From assembly GCF_012163145.1 (NCBI RefSeq), contig NZ_JAAVTX010000010.1:48360-112359 (forward strand): a stretch of DNA of 64,000 bases. Direction: 5' to 3'. Positions 53,310-61,322 of this stretch are shown here, one piece after another (positions within the stretch are counted from its first letter, which is position 1; the number at the start of each line of letters is the position of its first letter). Position numbers and translations under genes: made by a program. The notes beneath the pieces were generated by a model that saw only the letters and a list, made by a program, of their open reading frames with translations, ran no database searches and was not told the DNA's origin. The stretch is from Falsiroseomonas frigidaquae (GTDB lineage Bacteria; Pseudomonadota; Alphaproteobacteria; Acetobacterales; Acetobacteraceae).

Positions 53310-53698
53310 GGCTCCTCCTCGACACTCAGATCCTCATCTGGGCCGTCACTGACACCGCGCGCCTGCCCGCGGCCGTCGTGGCTGCCGTCGCGGCACCCGG
53401 CAACGAGGTCTTGGTCAGTGCGGCCTCCGTCTGGGAAATCTCCATCAAGGCCGCGCTCGGGCGGCTGCGTTTCCCGCTCGAACGGATCGACGCGATCCTC
53501 GAGCGGGCCGGGATGGAGCACCTGCCGATCCGGGCCGCCCATGGCGTCGCCGCCGGCGCCCTGCCGCGCCACCACGGCGATCCCTTCGACCGCATGCTCG
53601 TGGCGCAGGCGCGGGTGGAGGACCTCACCCTGGTCAGCATCGACGCCGCCCTGTCCGCCTATGACGTCCGCCTGTTCGGGGCGGAGCCGGCGCGATGA
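53306..53698 (+). CDS. vapC: PIN-domain toxin (VapC-like)
   Basis: 130 residues from GTG 53306 (GTGA overlap). Acidic catalytic residues are seen in LLLDTQILIWAV, ASVWEISIKAALGRL and HHGDPFDRMLVAQA, the pattern of the Sll0205-like PIN group normally paired with Phd-type antitoxins. It is an Mg-dependent RNase that arrests growth if the plasmid is lost. It overlaps the recombinase gene by 4 bp, so it may be co-transcribed with it. Confidence 0.9.
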   Translation: MRLLLDTQILIWAVTDTARLPAAVVAAVAAPGNEVLVSAASVWEISIKAALGRLRFPLERIDAILERAGMEHLPIRAAHGVAAGALPRHHGDPFDRMLVAQARVEDLTLVSIDAALSAYDVRLFGAEPAR

Positions 53699-54690
53699 GT
53701 GAGGCGCTGGCGCCCTTGATGGCCCGGGAACCGGCCACCGCCACGATGCCGACCGCCGTTGCGACGGAGGCCCTGGCCGCCGCCCGCGCCTATGCCCGCG
53801 ACGCGCTGGCGCCCGAGACGCTGCGCGCTTACGCGACCGACTGGGCCCACTTCACAGCCTGGTGCCAGGCCGCCGGCTGCGCCCCGCTGCCGGCCGAGCC
53901 GGCGGCGGTGGCCGCCTATCTTGCCGCGCAGGCGCCGCTCTACGGCCGCTCCGCCCTCGAGCGCCGGCTGGCCGCGATCGGCCATGCCCATCGCCTGCGC
54001 GGGTTTGACTGGTCCGCCGGCCATCCCGTCCTCCGCACCACGCTGCGCGGCATCTTTCGGACCCATGGCAGTCGCAGGCGCCAGGCAGCCGCCCTGACCT
54101 CGGCCGAGCTGAAGAAGCTTGTCGCCGCCTGTGGTGGCGACCTCGCCGGCCTGCGCGACCGGGCACTGCTGCTGCTGGGCTTCGCCGGGGCGCTGCGCCG
54201 CTCCGAACTGGTGGCGGTGGAGCGCGAACACCTGCGCTTCACCGAGGCCGGGCTGCGGCTGCTGATCCCCACCTCCAAGACCGACGGGGAGGGCAGGGGG
54301 GTCGAGCTCGGCATCACCCGTGGCAAGCGCCCCGAGACCTGCCCGGTGCGCGCCCTTGAGGCCTGGCTCGAGATCTCGGACTGCCGCTACGGCCCGGTCT
54401 TTCGCAAGATCGACCGCTGGGGGACGATCGAGCACCGGGCGCTGGGCGGCGATGCCGTGCGCGACATCCTGCGCAAGCGCGCTTCAGCCGCCCGAATCAC
54501 GGTGGAAGGCGGCGAGCGCCTGTCGCCGCACGGGTTGCGGGCGGGCTTCGTTACCGAGGCCTATATGGCCGGCGCCCGTGACGAGCAGGTCATGGACCAC
54601 ACCCGCCACCGCGACCTCAAGACCATGCGTGGCTATGTCCGACGCGCGAAGCTGGTGACGGAGAGCGCGACGAAGCTGCTCGACCTGTGA
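53695..54690 (+). CDS. Tyrosine recombinase
   Basis: 331 residues. A SAM-like N-terminal domain (about 25-115) and a catalytic domain with Arg in GFAGALRRSELVAVE, Lys in LIPTSKTDGEG, His-x-x-Arg in LSPHGLRAGFVTEA, His in VMDHTRHRDLK and the nucleophile in MRGYVRRAKL (about 315). Xer/phage-type enzymes of this size resolve multimers or move cassettes. It overlaps both neighbours, an arrangement that ties it to the TA pair and the ScpA-like gene. Confidence 0.92.
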   Translation: MSEALAPLMAREPATATMPTAVATEALAAARAYARDALAPETLRAYATDWAHFTAWCQAAGCAPLPAEPAAVAAYLAAQAPLYGRSALERRLAAIGHAHRLRGFDWSAGHPVLRTTLRGIFRTHGSRRRQAAALTSAELKKLVAACGGDLAGLRDRALLLLGFAGALRRSELVAVEREHLRFTEAGLRLLIPTSKTDGEGRGVELGITRGKRPETCPVRALEAWLEISDCRYGPVFRKIDRWGTIEHRALGGDAVRDILRKRASAARITVEGGERLSPHGLRAGFVTEAYMAGARDEQVMDHTRHRDLKTMRGYVRRAKLVTESATKLLDL

Positions 54691-55319
54691 CCGCGGCGAC
54701 GGTGGGCGAAGCGCGGGCAGGGGAGGGGGCGGCCGCGCCCCTTGTGCCGGCTGACACCGACTGGCTCTACCACCACCTGAGGGTTACGGGCGCGCCGGAG
54801 ACGGTGGCGCTGTTCCGGGCTGCCGCCGCCGGCGCGGGCGTGATCCCCTGGACCCATGACCACGGTGCCGCAGCCGAGGGCTGGTTTCACCTGCTGCTCG
54901 CCCCGCCGCCGCCGGCCCGTCGCACCATCAGCCTGGAGGGCGCGCGGATTCTCGCAGGCCAGCTCCGCGATGCGGTGGAGGCGCGGAGCCAGCTGGTGGC
55001 CGAGCGGGCGCCGCAGAGCCGGGACTGCCCGCTCGACTTGCACCGGCTGCTGCCGGTGCCCGACCGCCTGCTGCGGCTTGGGCCGGACCACCGGGACAGC
55101 CGCGCCTGGCTCTGGTCGCACTGGGGCACGGCGGAGGCGCTGCGCGGCGTGGTGGAGCTGCCGATCGGCGGACGCGGCGGGGCGCGGCGGCGCGACCCGG
55201 GTCTGTTCTGGGCGGGGTTCTGGTCGGCGGACTGGACCCCTTGGCCGGCGCTGTTGGCGCTGCGCACCCGTTGGCCCGGGCTGCGCCTCGACCTGCGGCC
55301 ACTCTACGATGGCCCCTGA
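54687..55319 (+). CDS. Unknown protein between recombinase and ScpA
   Basis: 210 residues from GTG 54687 (GTGA overlap). I do not recognise a family. The part DTDWLYHHLRVTGAPETVAL, GVIPWTHDHGAAAEGWFHLL and the Trp-rich RAWLWSHWGTAEAL then FWAGFWSADWTPWPALLALR suggest a compact soluble domain. Its end overlaps the scpA start by 11 bp. It probably works with the recombinase or ScpA, since all are in one overlapping run. Confidence 0.6.
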   Translation: MTAATVGEARAGEGAAAPLVPADTDWLYHHLRVTGAPETVALFRAAAAGAGVIPWTHDHGAAAEGWFHLLLAPPPPARRTISLEGARILAGQLRDAVEARSQLVAERAPQSRDCPLDLHRLLPVPDRLLRLGPDHRDSRAWLWSHWGTAEALRGVVELPIGGRGGARRRDPGLFWAGFWSADWTPWPALLALRTRWPGLRLDLRPLYDGP

Positions 55320-56109
55320 CGGCGATGCCTCCCTCCTCGACACGCCCCGGCGCGCCGAGCTGGGCAACTCCGGCGCGCCGGCGCTGCGGCTCGGCAGCTA
55401 TGAGGGACCGCTCGACCTGCTGCTGGAGCTCGCCCGGGCGCAGCGGGTCGACCTCGCCGCGATCTCGGTCGTGGCGCTGGCGGAGGCCTTCGGCGCGGCG
55501 GTGGAGCGCGCCATCGCCGGCCGGCGCGTGCCGCTGTCGCAGATGGCGGACTGGCTGGTCATGGCCGCCTGGCTGCTGCTGCTGCGCTCGCGGCTGCTGC
55601 TGCCGCCGGGCTCCGAGGCGGACCGGGCGGCGCAGGCGGAGGCGGCCGCGCTGCGGCGGCGGCTGGCCGACCGCGCGGCGGTGCGGGCGATGGCGGACTG
55701 GCTCGAGCGGCGGCCGCAGCTGGGCCGAGAGGTCTTCGGGCAGGGGGCGCCGGTGGTAGAGCCGCAGCCGATGCCGCTGGCCGACATCACCGAGATGCTG
55801 CGCGCCTGCCTGCGGCTGATCGCCCTGCCGATGCGCCAGCGCGTCTACCGGCCGAACCCGCCGCCGCTCTGGCGCGTACCGGACGCGCTGGCGAGGATCC
55901 GCGACATGCTGGCCGCGCTGCCCGGGCAGCGCGCGCCGCTCGCCCACTTCGTTCCGCGTGGCGGTTACAGGACGCGGACACTCCTGCAGCGGCGGGCGGC
56001 GCTGGCCAGCACACTGGTGGCGGCACTTGAACTCGGGCGTCACGGGGCGGTCACGCTCGAGCAGGACAGCGCCTTTGGCGAGATCAGCTTGCATACTCGC
56101 AGCCGATAG
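55309..56109 (+). CDS. scpA: ScpA-like kleisin (segregation and condensation protein A)
   Basis: 266 residues from ATG 55309; the frame extends upstream only as a shadow. The kleisin N-terminus LGSYEGPLDLLLELARAQRV DLAA is clear, followed by LSQMADWLVMAAWLLLLRSR and an Arg/Ala-rich helical region. The C-terminal winged-helix contains GAVTLEQDSAFGEI. ScpA bridges SMC heads; ScpB and SMC are not in the window, so it must use host partners or act apart. Plasmid copies next to a tyrosine recombinase suggest a maintenance role. Confidence 0.85.
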   Translation: MAPDGDASLLDTPRRAELGNSGAPALRLGSYEGPLDLLLELARAQRVDLAAISVVALAEAFGAAVERAIAGRRVPLSQMADWLVMAAWLLLLRSRLLLPPGSEADRAAQAEAAALRRRLADRAAVRAMADWLERRPQLGREVFGQGAPVVEPQPMPLADITEMLRACLRLIALPMRQRVYRPNPPPLWRVPDALARIRDMLAALPGQRAPLAHFVPRGGYRTRTLLQRRAALASTLVAALELGRHGAVTLEQDSAFGEISLHTRSR

Positions 56110-56178
56110 CTCTCTGAAGCGCCCGGGCCAGAGCGTGGGGCGGTGGCGGGCTACCAGCTATGCATAAGCGCTGAAACG

Positions 56179-56322
56179 GGACCCCGCCCAGAATGGCCGT
56201 AGACATCTGATTTTAGATAGAAAACAGGCAAGTAGATGGGATCTCGAGCGGCGCCGATTGAGACCCTCTCGCGCCTTTTTGGTTGCGTATCCGAAGCGAC
56301 AAAACCAATCTGGGCGGGGTCC
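56179..56322. repeat. 144-bp element with perfect 14-bp inverted ends
   Basis: GGACCCCGCCCAGA at 56179-56192 is repeated in inverse at 56309-56322; the next four inward bases (ATGG/TTGG) nearly match too. The 116-bp interior has no gene and is A/T-richer than its surroundings. This is the layout of a miniature inverted-repeat element or of transposon ends. It lies exactly at the border between the plasmid-maintenance genes and the defence-like island. Confidence 0.55.
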
Positions 56323-56380
56323 TGGTTCGGCGTAACGCGCTACCAACCTATTCGATATTGTGCCTTCTTACCGGGTCGGC

Positions 56381-58015
56381 ATGAACTCGGATCGATTGGA
56401 GCTGGCTGTTATCATGGCGCATCGCGCATTCGTTGCTTTCGCGGGGGGTGGAGCGAAGGGCGTGGTGCATGTCGGCGCCTTGAAGGCGCTCGAGGCGCGC
56501 GATGTCGCGCTGAAGGGCGTTGCGGGAACGTCCGCGGGCGCCATTGTGGCCGCGCTCGTGGCGTCAGGGTTTCGCGCAGACGACCTGATAGATGGCGCAA
56601 TTGGACGTACAATCCTGGAGCGCCTGTCCGCGATCGATCCCAAGGTGAGCCGCGCGACGGACCTTTTCGGCAAAGCCGGCTGGCTCAGGGTGCGGGTCTT
56701 TCGATGGCTGCTCCGGCAGCGCCTGCCGTTTCCCATGTTGGCAGGGGCTTTCTGGGCGATCCCCCTGCTGTTAGCGCTTCTCATCGTCTGGCTGGCCCCG
56801 GGGCATACGCTCTGGTGGGCCATTGGTGCGTGGGCGGCCACCGGCGCTGCCCTATGGCTTTCCTATCGACAGGTGATGGGCGGGCTGGCGGACGTGCGCC
56901 GTTTTCGTGATGCGTTGGCCGAATTGCTGAGGCGTCAACTCTTCCCGCACGAACCGGACCGCGTGGTTCGCATGGGCGACTTCGGGCGAGACGGCCGACC
57001 GGAGCTGAAGATCGTCAGTGCAAATCTCTCTTTGCGCGCTCTGCACTTATTCTCGGCCGATCGAACGCCGGACACCCCGGTCGCTGATGCGGTTGCCGCT
57101 TCAATCTGCCTGCCGGTGATCTTCCGGCCCTGGACGATCGATGGCGAACTCCATGTCGATGGCGGGATCGTCTCGAACCTTCCGGCTTGGCCCTTCGATG
57201 AGGAACGGGAGCTGGACCCCGAAGCGCTGACGATCGCCGTGGAGATCGAAGATCGCACGCCGGGTCGGACGCTCGGCCGTTACAGCTGGCTGCCGGCCGC
57301 GGTCCGAACGGCGTTGTTTGGGTCGGGAGAGCTTAACCTGCGGGTTGCGGGGCCCGCCGAGCAGCTAGCGCTGCCGACAAGCTTCGATTTGCTCGACTTC
57401 GACAAGTCGGGCATCCAAGCCGCGGCCGAAGTTCGCCAGGTCGCGGAGGCAGCGGGCGTGCGGCTCGACAAGCGTCTATTTCGACTTCCCGAAATCTATC
57501 GGAACGCGTGCCAAGTGGCGCAGGCGCTCGCTGTCGACGGGCTCGGCCTTCCAGCAGGCGGCCGTCCGGGCGGGCCTCGCGTCCGGGTCGCAGTAGGCCG
57601 CCTTGAGCGCGGCTATATGCACTCGCTCAGACTTTCGCACAGCGTCGGGTTCGAGGATGACCCTGACGAGTCCATGCTCGTACCGCTGGAGGGATCGGTA
57701 GCAGGCGCGGCCTGGGGGGAGCGAGAAAGCCGAGTAGAGACCTATCCGCTCGCGCCCGAGCGCGACCTTCCGGGCGACGCGAACCGCCTGCGCCGGAAGG
57801 CGCGCTGGGCGGACGTGAAATGGGTGATGTGCATCCCCATCTTGGACGAGGCGTCGAGTGAGCCGCGCCTGCTGGTTCAGCTCGATGGGAACATCGCGCT
57901 GCCCCAGAGCGCTGAGACGGCGAGCGCGCTTGAGGCCGTAGAAGAGGCTGTCAAGGACTTCTTCGATTTGGTATTACATGAGCTGAAGGAGCTGGAAGAC
58001 GATCATGGCCCTTAA
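56381..58015 (+). CDS. Patatin-like phospholipase with internal membrane hairpin
   Basis: 544 residues from ATG 56381; GTG 56360 and ATG 56414 are alternatives. Patatin motifs: oxyanion loop GGGAKG (22-27), nucleophile in GTSAGA (Ser 51) and the catalytic Asp in DGGIVSN (about 260). Between them a hydrophobic double segment (about 117-162, AGAFWAIPLLLALLIVWLAP and WWAIGAWAATGAALWLSY) looks like a membrane hairpin inserted into the lipase domain. The C-terminal 170 residues are soluble and unknown. It likely cleaves membrane lipids. It overlaps the next gene by 11 bp. No CD-NTase is nearby. Confidence 0.87.
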   Translation: MNSDRLELAVIMAHRAFVAFAGGGAKGVVHVGALKALEARDVALKGVAGTSAGAIVAALVASGFRADDLIDGAIGRTILERLSAIDPKVSRATDLFGKAGWLRVRVFRWLLRQRLPFPMLAGAFWAIPLLLALLIVWLAPGHTLWWAIGAWAATGAALWLSYRQVMGGLADVRRFRDALAELLRRQLFPHEPDRVVRMGDFGRDGRPELKIVSANLSLRALHLFSADRTPDTPVADAVAASICLPVIFRPWTIDGELHVDGGIVSNLPAWPFDEERELDPEALTIAVEIEDRTPGRTLGRYSWLPAAVRTALFGSGELNLRVAGPAEQLALPTSFDLLDFDKSGIQAAAEVRQVAEAAGVRLDKRLFRLPEIYRNACQVAQALAVDGLGLPAGGRPGGPRVRVAVGRLERGYMHSLRLSHSVGFEDDPDESMLVPLEGSVAGAAWGERESRVETYPLAPERDLPGDANRLRRKARWADVKWVMCIPILDEASSEPRLLVQLDGNIALPQSAETASALEAVEEAVKDFFDLVLHELKELEDDHGP

Positions 58016-58202
58016 AAGCAGCACGTTCGCCATCCAGGCCGGCAGCAGCGTCAAGGCTGACGCCAAGAAAAAGGCGTTGCTTGCGCGGCATGGTAAGTCG
58101 GTCGAGAAGGTTGTGGCGGACGCCAAATCGTTCTCTGATGACCGGAAGCGCAAGCTAAGCCAGATCAGCGACCTGCAATTGCGCGAAAGCGCCGCCCGCT
58201 AA
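58005..58202 (+). CDS. 65-residue Lys-rich protein in the patatin operon
   Basis: From ATG 58005, 11 bp inside the patatin gene. The sequence (VKADAKKKALLARHGKSVEK, then VVADAKSFSDDRKRKLSQIS) is basic, helical and without signal or transmembrane segment. I recognise no family. It could be an antidote, an adaptor or a small acylation target for the neighbouring transferase. The next gene starts 18 bp downstream. Confidence 0.6.
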   Translation: MALKSSTFAIQAGSSVKADAKKKALLARHGKSVEKVVADAKSFSDDRKRKLSQISDLQLRESAAR

Positions 58203-58220
58203 GTCTTGCCAGGGCTAGGG

Positions 58221-58610
58221 ATGAGCGTTCTGATCGGGCTCGGCCTTGACCTTATCGATCTTACGCATTTCCGCGTCCACTATGGGGATGAGGATCCCGA
58301 GCTCCTAGCGCGCTGTTTCACTGAACGTGAGATTGAAACTGCTGGTACAGGCGCCGATCGGTTGGCCCGCCTAGCGGCGCGTTTCGCCGTTAAGGAAGCA
58401 ACGTTTAAGGCGCTCGGCGGGGGCGAGGGCGTGGGGCTTCCGGAGATCGAGACGGTCGCGGGTGAGGACGGGGTGCCGGTCGTTGTTCTCCATGGATCGG
58501 CCAAAGAACTTGCTCACGCACGTGGCGTCACCAGCTTCCTCGTGAGCCTGACTCACTCGGCGACGTCGGCCGCAGCCGTCGTGATCGCGCTGTCGGGCGG
58601 CCCGAGGTAA
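58221..58610 (+). CDS. acpS: AcpS-type 4'-phosphopantetheinyl transferase
   Basis: 129 residues from ATG 58221 (CTAGGG upstream). Mg-binding Asp in IGLGLDLIDL (Asp 10) and the Glu in ARFAVKEATFKALGGG (Glu 59) match holo-ACP synthases, as do CFTEREI and VSLTHSATSAAAVVIA. It moves phosphopantetheine from CoA to a carrier-protein Ser. On a plasmid a dedicated copy implies a dedicated carrier; a candidate is coded at 62517-62819. Its last 58 bp overlap the convergent MazG-domain gene. Confidence 0.92.
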   Translation: MSVLIGLGLDLIDLTHFRVHYGDEDPELLARCFTEREIETAGTGADRLARLAARFAVKEATFKALGGGEGVGLPEIETVAGEDGVPVVVLHGSAKELAHARGVTSFLVSLTHSATSAAAVVIALSGGPR

Positions 58611-59473
58611 CGGATCGTGCGGCGGTCGAGATCGGCTTCGACCTTGCCCCCACCATTCTTCATCAACGCGCGCCACGTGGCGAAGCCGTCGAGCACGGCT
58701 TGCCGCCAGGCGGAAGGAGGCTGCGAGGCGACTTCCAGATGGGCGCCCATGCCACGAAGCGTAGTGAGGAGCGCCTCGTCGACATCGGGAACGCCATCCA
58801 GGAACTGGTGCTTGCGCGCATAGTCGAACGCCACGGCGGCGATGCCTTCTTCGATCACCGCTGCGCGTCCCCCATCCTCGACTTCATCGATCAACGGCCG
58901 GCTGCGGCGCTTGAGCCGCATCAGGCTGCGAAGAACCGGTGACCAGCCGAGAATCGCGGCATAGGCCATGTGGAAGATGTCGTGGAAACGATAGCCGTCG
59001 TCTTCATAGGCGTTATCGGTGAGCGCCGACCCGACGAGGCGGCCGTCGATTTCTGTCCACACCTCCACGCGCGCGCCTTCACGGATCTCGCGGAAGGTCG
59101 CAATGAAGCGGCGTGGAAAACGTTCGCTCTCGCTGTAATCGGCATCGAAGCGGTGGGGGGCGTCGTGGTCAAGATAGAGCGAGGCGACCTTGAGGAGATT
59201 CTGCCGGGCAATGTCTTCGAGATCGAGGTCGTACTTGCTAGCGAGATTGGCAACATACCAAAGGATATCGCCGAGTTCCTCGCTGACGCGATCGACAAAC
59301 AGGACATGGCCGGGTCCGTCACGCAGGCGCTTCTTGTACTCGGCGAGCAGCTGTCCAGCTTCCCCGGCGAGCCCGAGAAGCGGGATCAGCCGGGCGGCAT
59401 CGGCCGACATGTTGGTTGAGGCGGGCGTGCGATCAGTAAGCAGAGCCTGCTTCTGAAAATCGGAAAGCTTCAT
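58553..59473 (-). CDS. MazG-domain nucleotide pyrophosphohydrolase with unknown C-terminal domain
   Basis: 306 residues from ATG 59473 (ATGA overlap with the upstream gene). The MazG-like domain (about 25-100) has LLGLAGEAGQLLAEYKKRLR and VSEELGDILWYVANLASKYD. The ExxD pair (Glu 66, Asp 69) is intact; in the first metal motif Gln 41 takes the usual Glu place. The C-terminal 190 residues contain GYRFHDIFHMAYAAILGWSP and RRSRPLIDEVEDGGRAAVIE and are unassigned. MazG enzymes cut (d)NTPs to NMP and pyrophosphate, so it could clear or prepare a modified nucleotide. Confidence 0.85.
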   Translation of the reverse strand: MKLSDFQKQALLTDRTPASTNMSADAARLIPLLGLAGEAGQLLAEYKKRLRDGPGHVLFVDRVSEELGDILWYVANLASKYDLDLEDIARQNLLKVASLYLDHDAPHRFDADYSESERFPRRFIATFREIREGARVEVWTEIDGRLVGSALTDNAYEDDGYRFHDIFHMAYAAILGWSPVLRSLMRLKRRSRPLIDEVEDGGRAAVIEEGIAAVAFDYARKHQFLDGVPDVDEALLTTLRGMGAHLEVASQPPSAWRQAVLDGFATWRALMKNGGGKVEADLDRRTIRYLGPPDSAITTAAADVAE

Positions 59474-60516
59474 AGCGCATCGCCAAAAAGGTCGGAGGAA
59501 GGAGTCGAGGCGTAGGTCGGAATCTTGCCGTTCAGGCCCCATTTGGGCGGAAACCAGGGTTGCGTCGGCGCGCCCTGCGGCCGGAACATTTGCTTGATCC
59601 GCGTCCGGCCCGAAAGACCCGCAATTTCGGGATGCGAGACGCGCGTGTATTTGCTGATCTCGCAGAACAGGTTCTGGCAATCGATCAGCTGCAAAGGCCG
59701 ACCCCAGAGTGAGCGGAACGAGAGCCCAAGCCGGGCGAGTTCGCTCCCTTGCTCCTCCATCATGTGCGCGATCAGCGCGTCGGCGGGAACGGCCTCCGCA
59801 TTTAAGAACGTCTTGGCGAGCCCGTCGCGCGCGCCGGGACCCGCAACAACGAAGCTGGCCTCGTCATGGTCGATCACGCTCGTGTAGTTGAGGTCGATCG
59901 CGAGCTGAAAGGCGAGGAAGTCTCCGAGCGAGGGAAAGCTCTTTAGGAGTTCAAAGACTTCTTGGAGGTCGCGGCTCTGCTGCAGACGCGGCACAAAGCT
60001 GCTTTCGAGCATGAGGCCGAGCAGTTTCAGGTGCCCCCGATGTTTCGTGCGGGTTTGATCGAGTGACACGGGCGGAATGATGTAGGCGGCCGAGTAGAGC
60101 CGCCGGCCGGACGTCAACGCCTCGGCCAGCACCTGATCATAAGCGTAGGGATCGAAGGACTGCCAGGTCAGGAGCCCAAAGCGGTGCTCGAGCAGCTCCC
60201 ATGTCGAGATCTTGTTGAAGAACTTGAATAGGAGCGTGCGGAAAACGACCTCCGCCGGTGCATCGGGGTAGCGCTCATCGTAGATGACGCGCCGGATCAG
60301 ATATTGGCTGACCCGGTCGGCGGCGCGATAAGCATTGGTAAACTTGAAGCTCTGGAGGATCGGGTCCTCAGTCCAGGGCGGTCCTTTGCCTTCAAGACGG
60401 CGAAAATAGATCGCCTGGCGTTCGCAAGCAAAGCGCCAGTAGAGATCGAACACGGGCGTCCGCTGAAGGCCGCGGATGCGGGACGGCCCGGAAAGAAATA
60501 GACGTCTGGTCCTCAC
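59470..60516 (-). CDS. Putative DNA-base hypermodification protein (5-hmdU kinase helical / thymine pyrophosphorylase-like family)
   Basis: 348 residues from GTG 60516, overlapping the upstream stop (GTGA). The characteristic helical blocks are FKFTNAYRAADRVSQYLIRR, EVVFRTLLFKFFNKISTWEL and, later, DLNYTSVIDHDEASFVVAGP with GPGARDGLAKTF (about 226-237), like the glycosylase-type GPG loop. They resemble proteins annotated as 5-hmdU DNA kinase helical domain or alpha-glutamyl/putrescinyl thymine pyrophosphorylase, which act in phage thymine hypermodification. No kinase domain is fused. It probably acts on a modified base or nucleotide; the assignment is by motif memory. Confidence 0.65.
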   Translation of the reverse strand: MRTRRLFLSGPSRIRGLQRTPVFDLYWRFACERQAIYFRRLEGKGPPWTEDPILQSFKFTNAYRAADRVSQYLIRRVIYDERYPDAPAEVVFRTLLFKFFNKISTWELLEHRFGLLTWQSFDPYAYDQVLAEALTSGRRLYSAAYIIPPVSLDQTRTKHRGHLKLLGLMLESSFVPRLQQSRDLQEVFELLKSFPSLGDFLAFQLAIDLNYTSVIDHDEASFVVAGPGARDGLAKTFLNAEAVPADALIAHMMEEQGSELARLGLSFRSLWGRPLQLIDCQNLFCEISKYTRVSHPEIAGLSGRTRIKQMFRPQGAPTQPWFPPKWGLNGKIPTYASTPSSDLFGDAL

Positions 60517-61322
60517 GCGTCGACCGGCACCGTTCGAGCTCCATCGACGTGCTGCTTCACCACCGTCATCAGTTCCAGCACGTCCGGATGCGATTTCGTC
60601 ACGTCCATCTGCGCCATGCCGACGAAGACGTTCAGCTGCTCGAAGCGAAGCTTCATCTGGTTCGCCATGAAGGCGCCCAGGCGCGCAAGGCCAAGGTAGT
60701 TGCCGTACGCCTTCCGGGCGATCTGTTGGGTCGCGTAGAAGGCGTTCAGGTGGAGCGCACTGCCGTCGAAGGTGAAGCTCACCTGCTGGAGACAGGGGAA
60801 CTCCAATAGGCTTGCAGAGCTGTGGTCCCGCGCGGGGTCGAAGGTGGTCGCTTGAAATTTCGACGTACGGCGCGCCCTGGGGTGCGCCTCGTAGTCGTCA
60901 AGCATCCACTTCAATTGGTTCGGGCCCTTGCCGTTGCCGTTCAGATCGACGAGCCGCTGGAAGTAGGACCCCCGCCTGTTGTTGCGCGGGTTAAACTCTT
61001 GCACGCGCTCGAAGCTTTCGATGAAGAGTTCGAAAAACGCTTCGCGGTCGCCGCCTGAGATATCCCAGTAGCGTTGAGGAAAGATCGTCCAGGCGACGTT
61101 CTCGGTGTCCCGCTTTTCCTGCGCCTTAAGGAACGCGTCGACCGCGGTGCGGATCTGCGGGACTTCGGCGGCAACGCCGGCCGCGTCGAAGCCGCGGATC
61201 ACTAGCGTCAAAGGCGTGATGCGCGTGATGCCGGGCCGGGTCAGTTCCAGCATCACCTCCGCCCAACCGAGCGAGAGATTGTCGGCGACGATCCTTACGG
61301 ATTTTCCGTCAGTCTTGCTCAT
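60513..61322 (-). CDS. Thymidylate synthase / dCMP hydroxymethylase homologue
   Basis: 269 residues from ATG 61322, which overlaps the end of the ImmA/IrrE gene by 14 bp. The C-terminal half aligns with the TS core: LLEFPCLQQVSFTFDGSALH places a Pro-Cys at the catalytic position (Cys 177). It is followed by LNAFYATQQIARKAYGNYLG, corresponding to the RSxDxxLGxPFN substrate region but without the Asp and with Tyr-Leu-Gly. The N-terminal half is diverged. Relatives make dTMP or 5-hydroxymethylpyrimidines; the changed substrate loop suggests another nucleotide or base. Not a housekeeping thyA. Confidence 0.8.
   Translation of the reverse strand: MSKTDGKSVRIVADNLSLGWAEVMLELTRPGITRITPLTLVIRGFDAAGVAAEVPQIRTAVDAFLKAQEKRDTENVAWTIFPQRYWDISGGDREAFFELFIESFERVQEFNPRNNRRGSYFQRLVDLNGNGKGPNQLKWMLDDYEAHPRARRTSKFQATTFDPARDHSSASLLEFPCLQQVSFTFDGSALHLNAFYATQQIARKAYGNYLGLARLGAFMANQMKLRFEQLNVFVGMAQMDVTKSHPDVLELMTVVKQHVDGARTVPVDA

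Noticed and set aside
56381-58610. CBASS or other cyclic-nucleotide system around the patatin
   Set aside because: No CD-NTase, Cap2/Cap3 or cyclic-nucleotide sensor domain was seen anywhere in the window.
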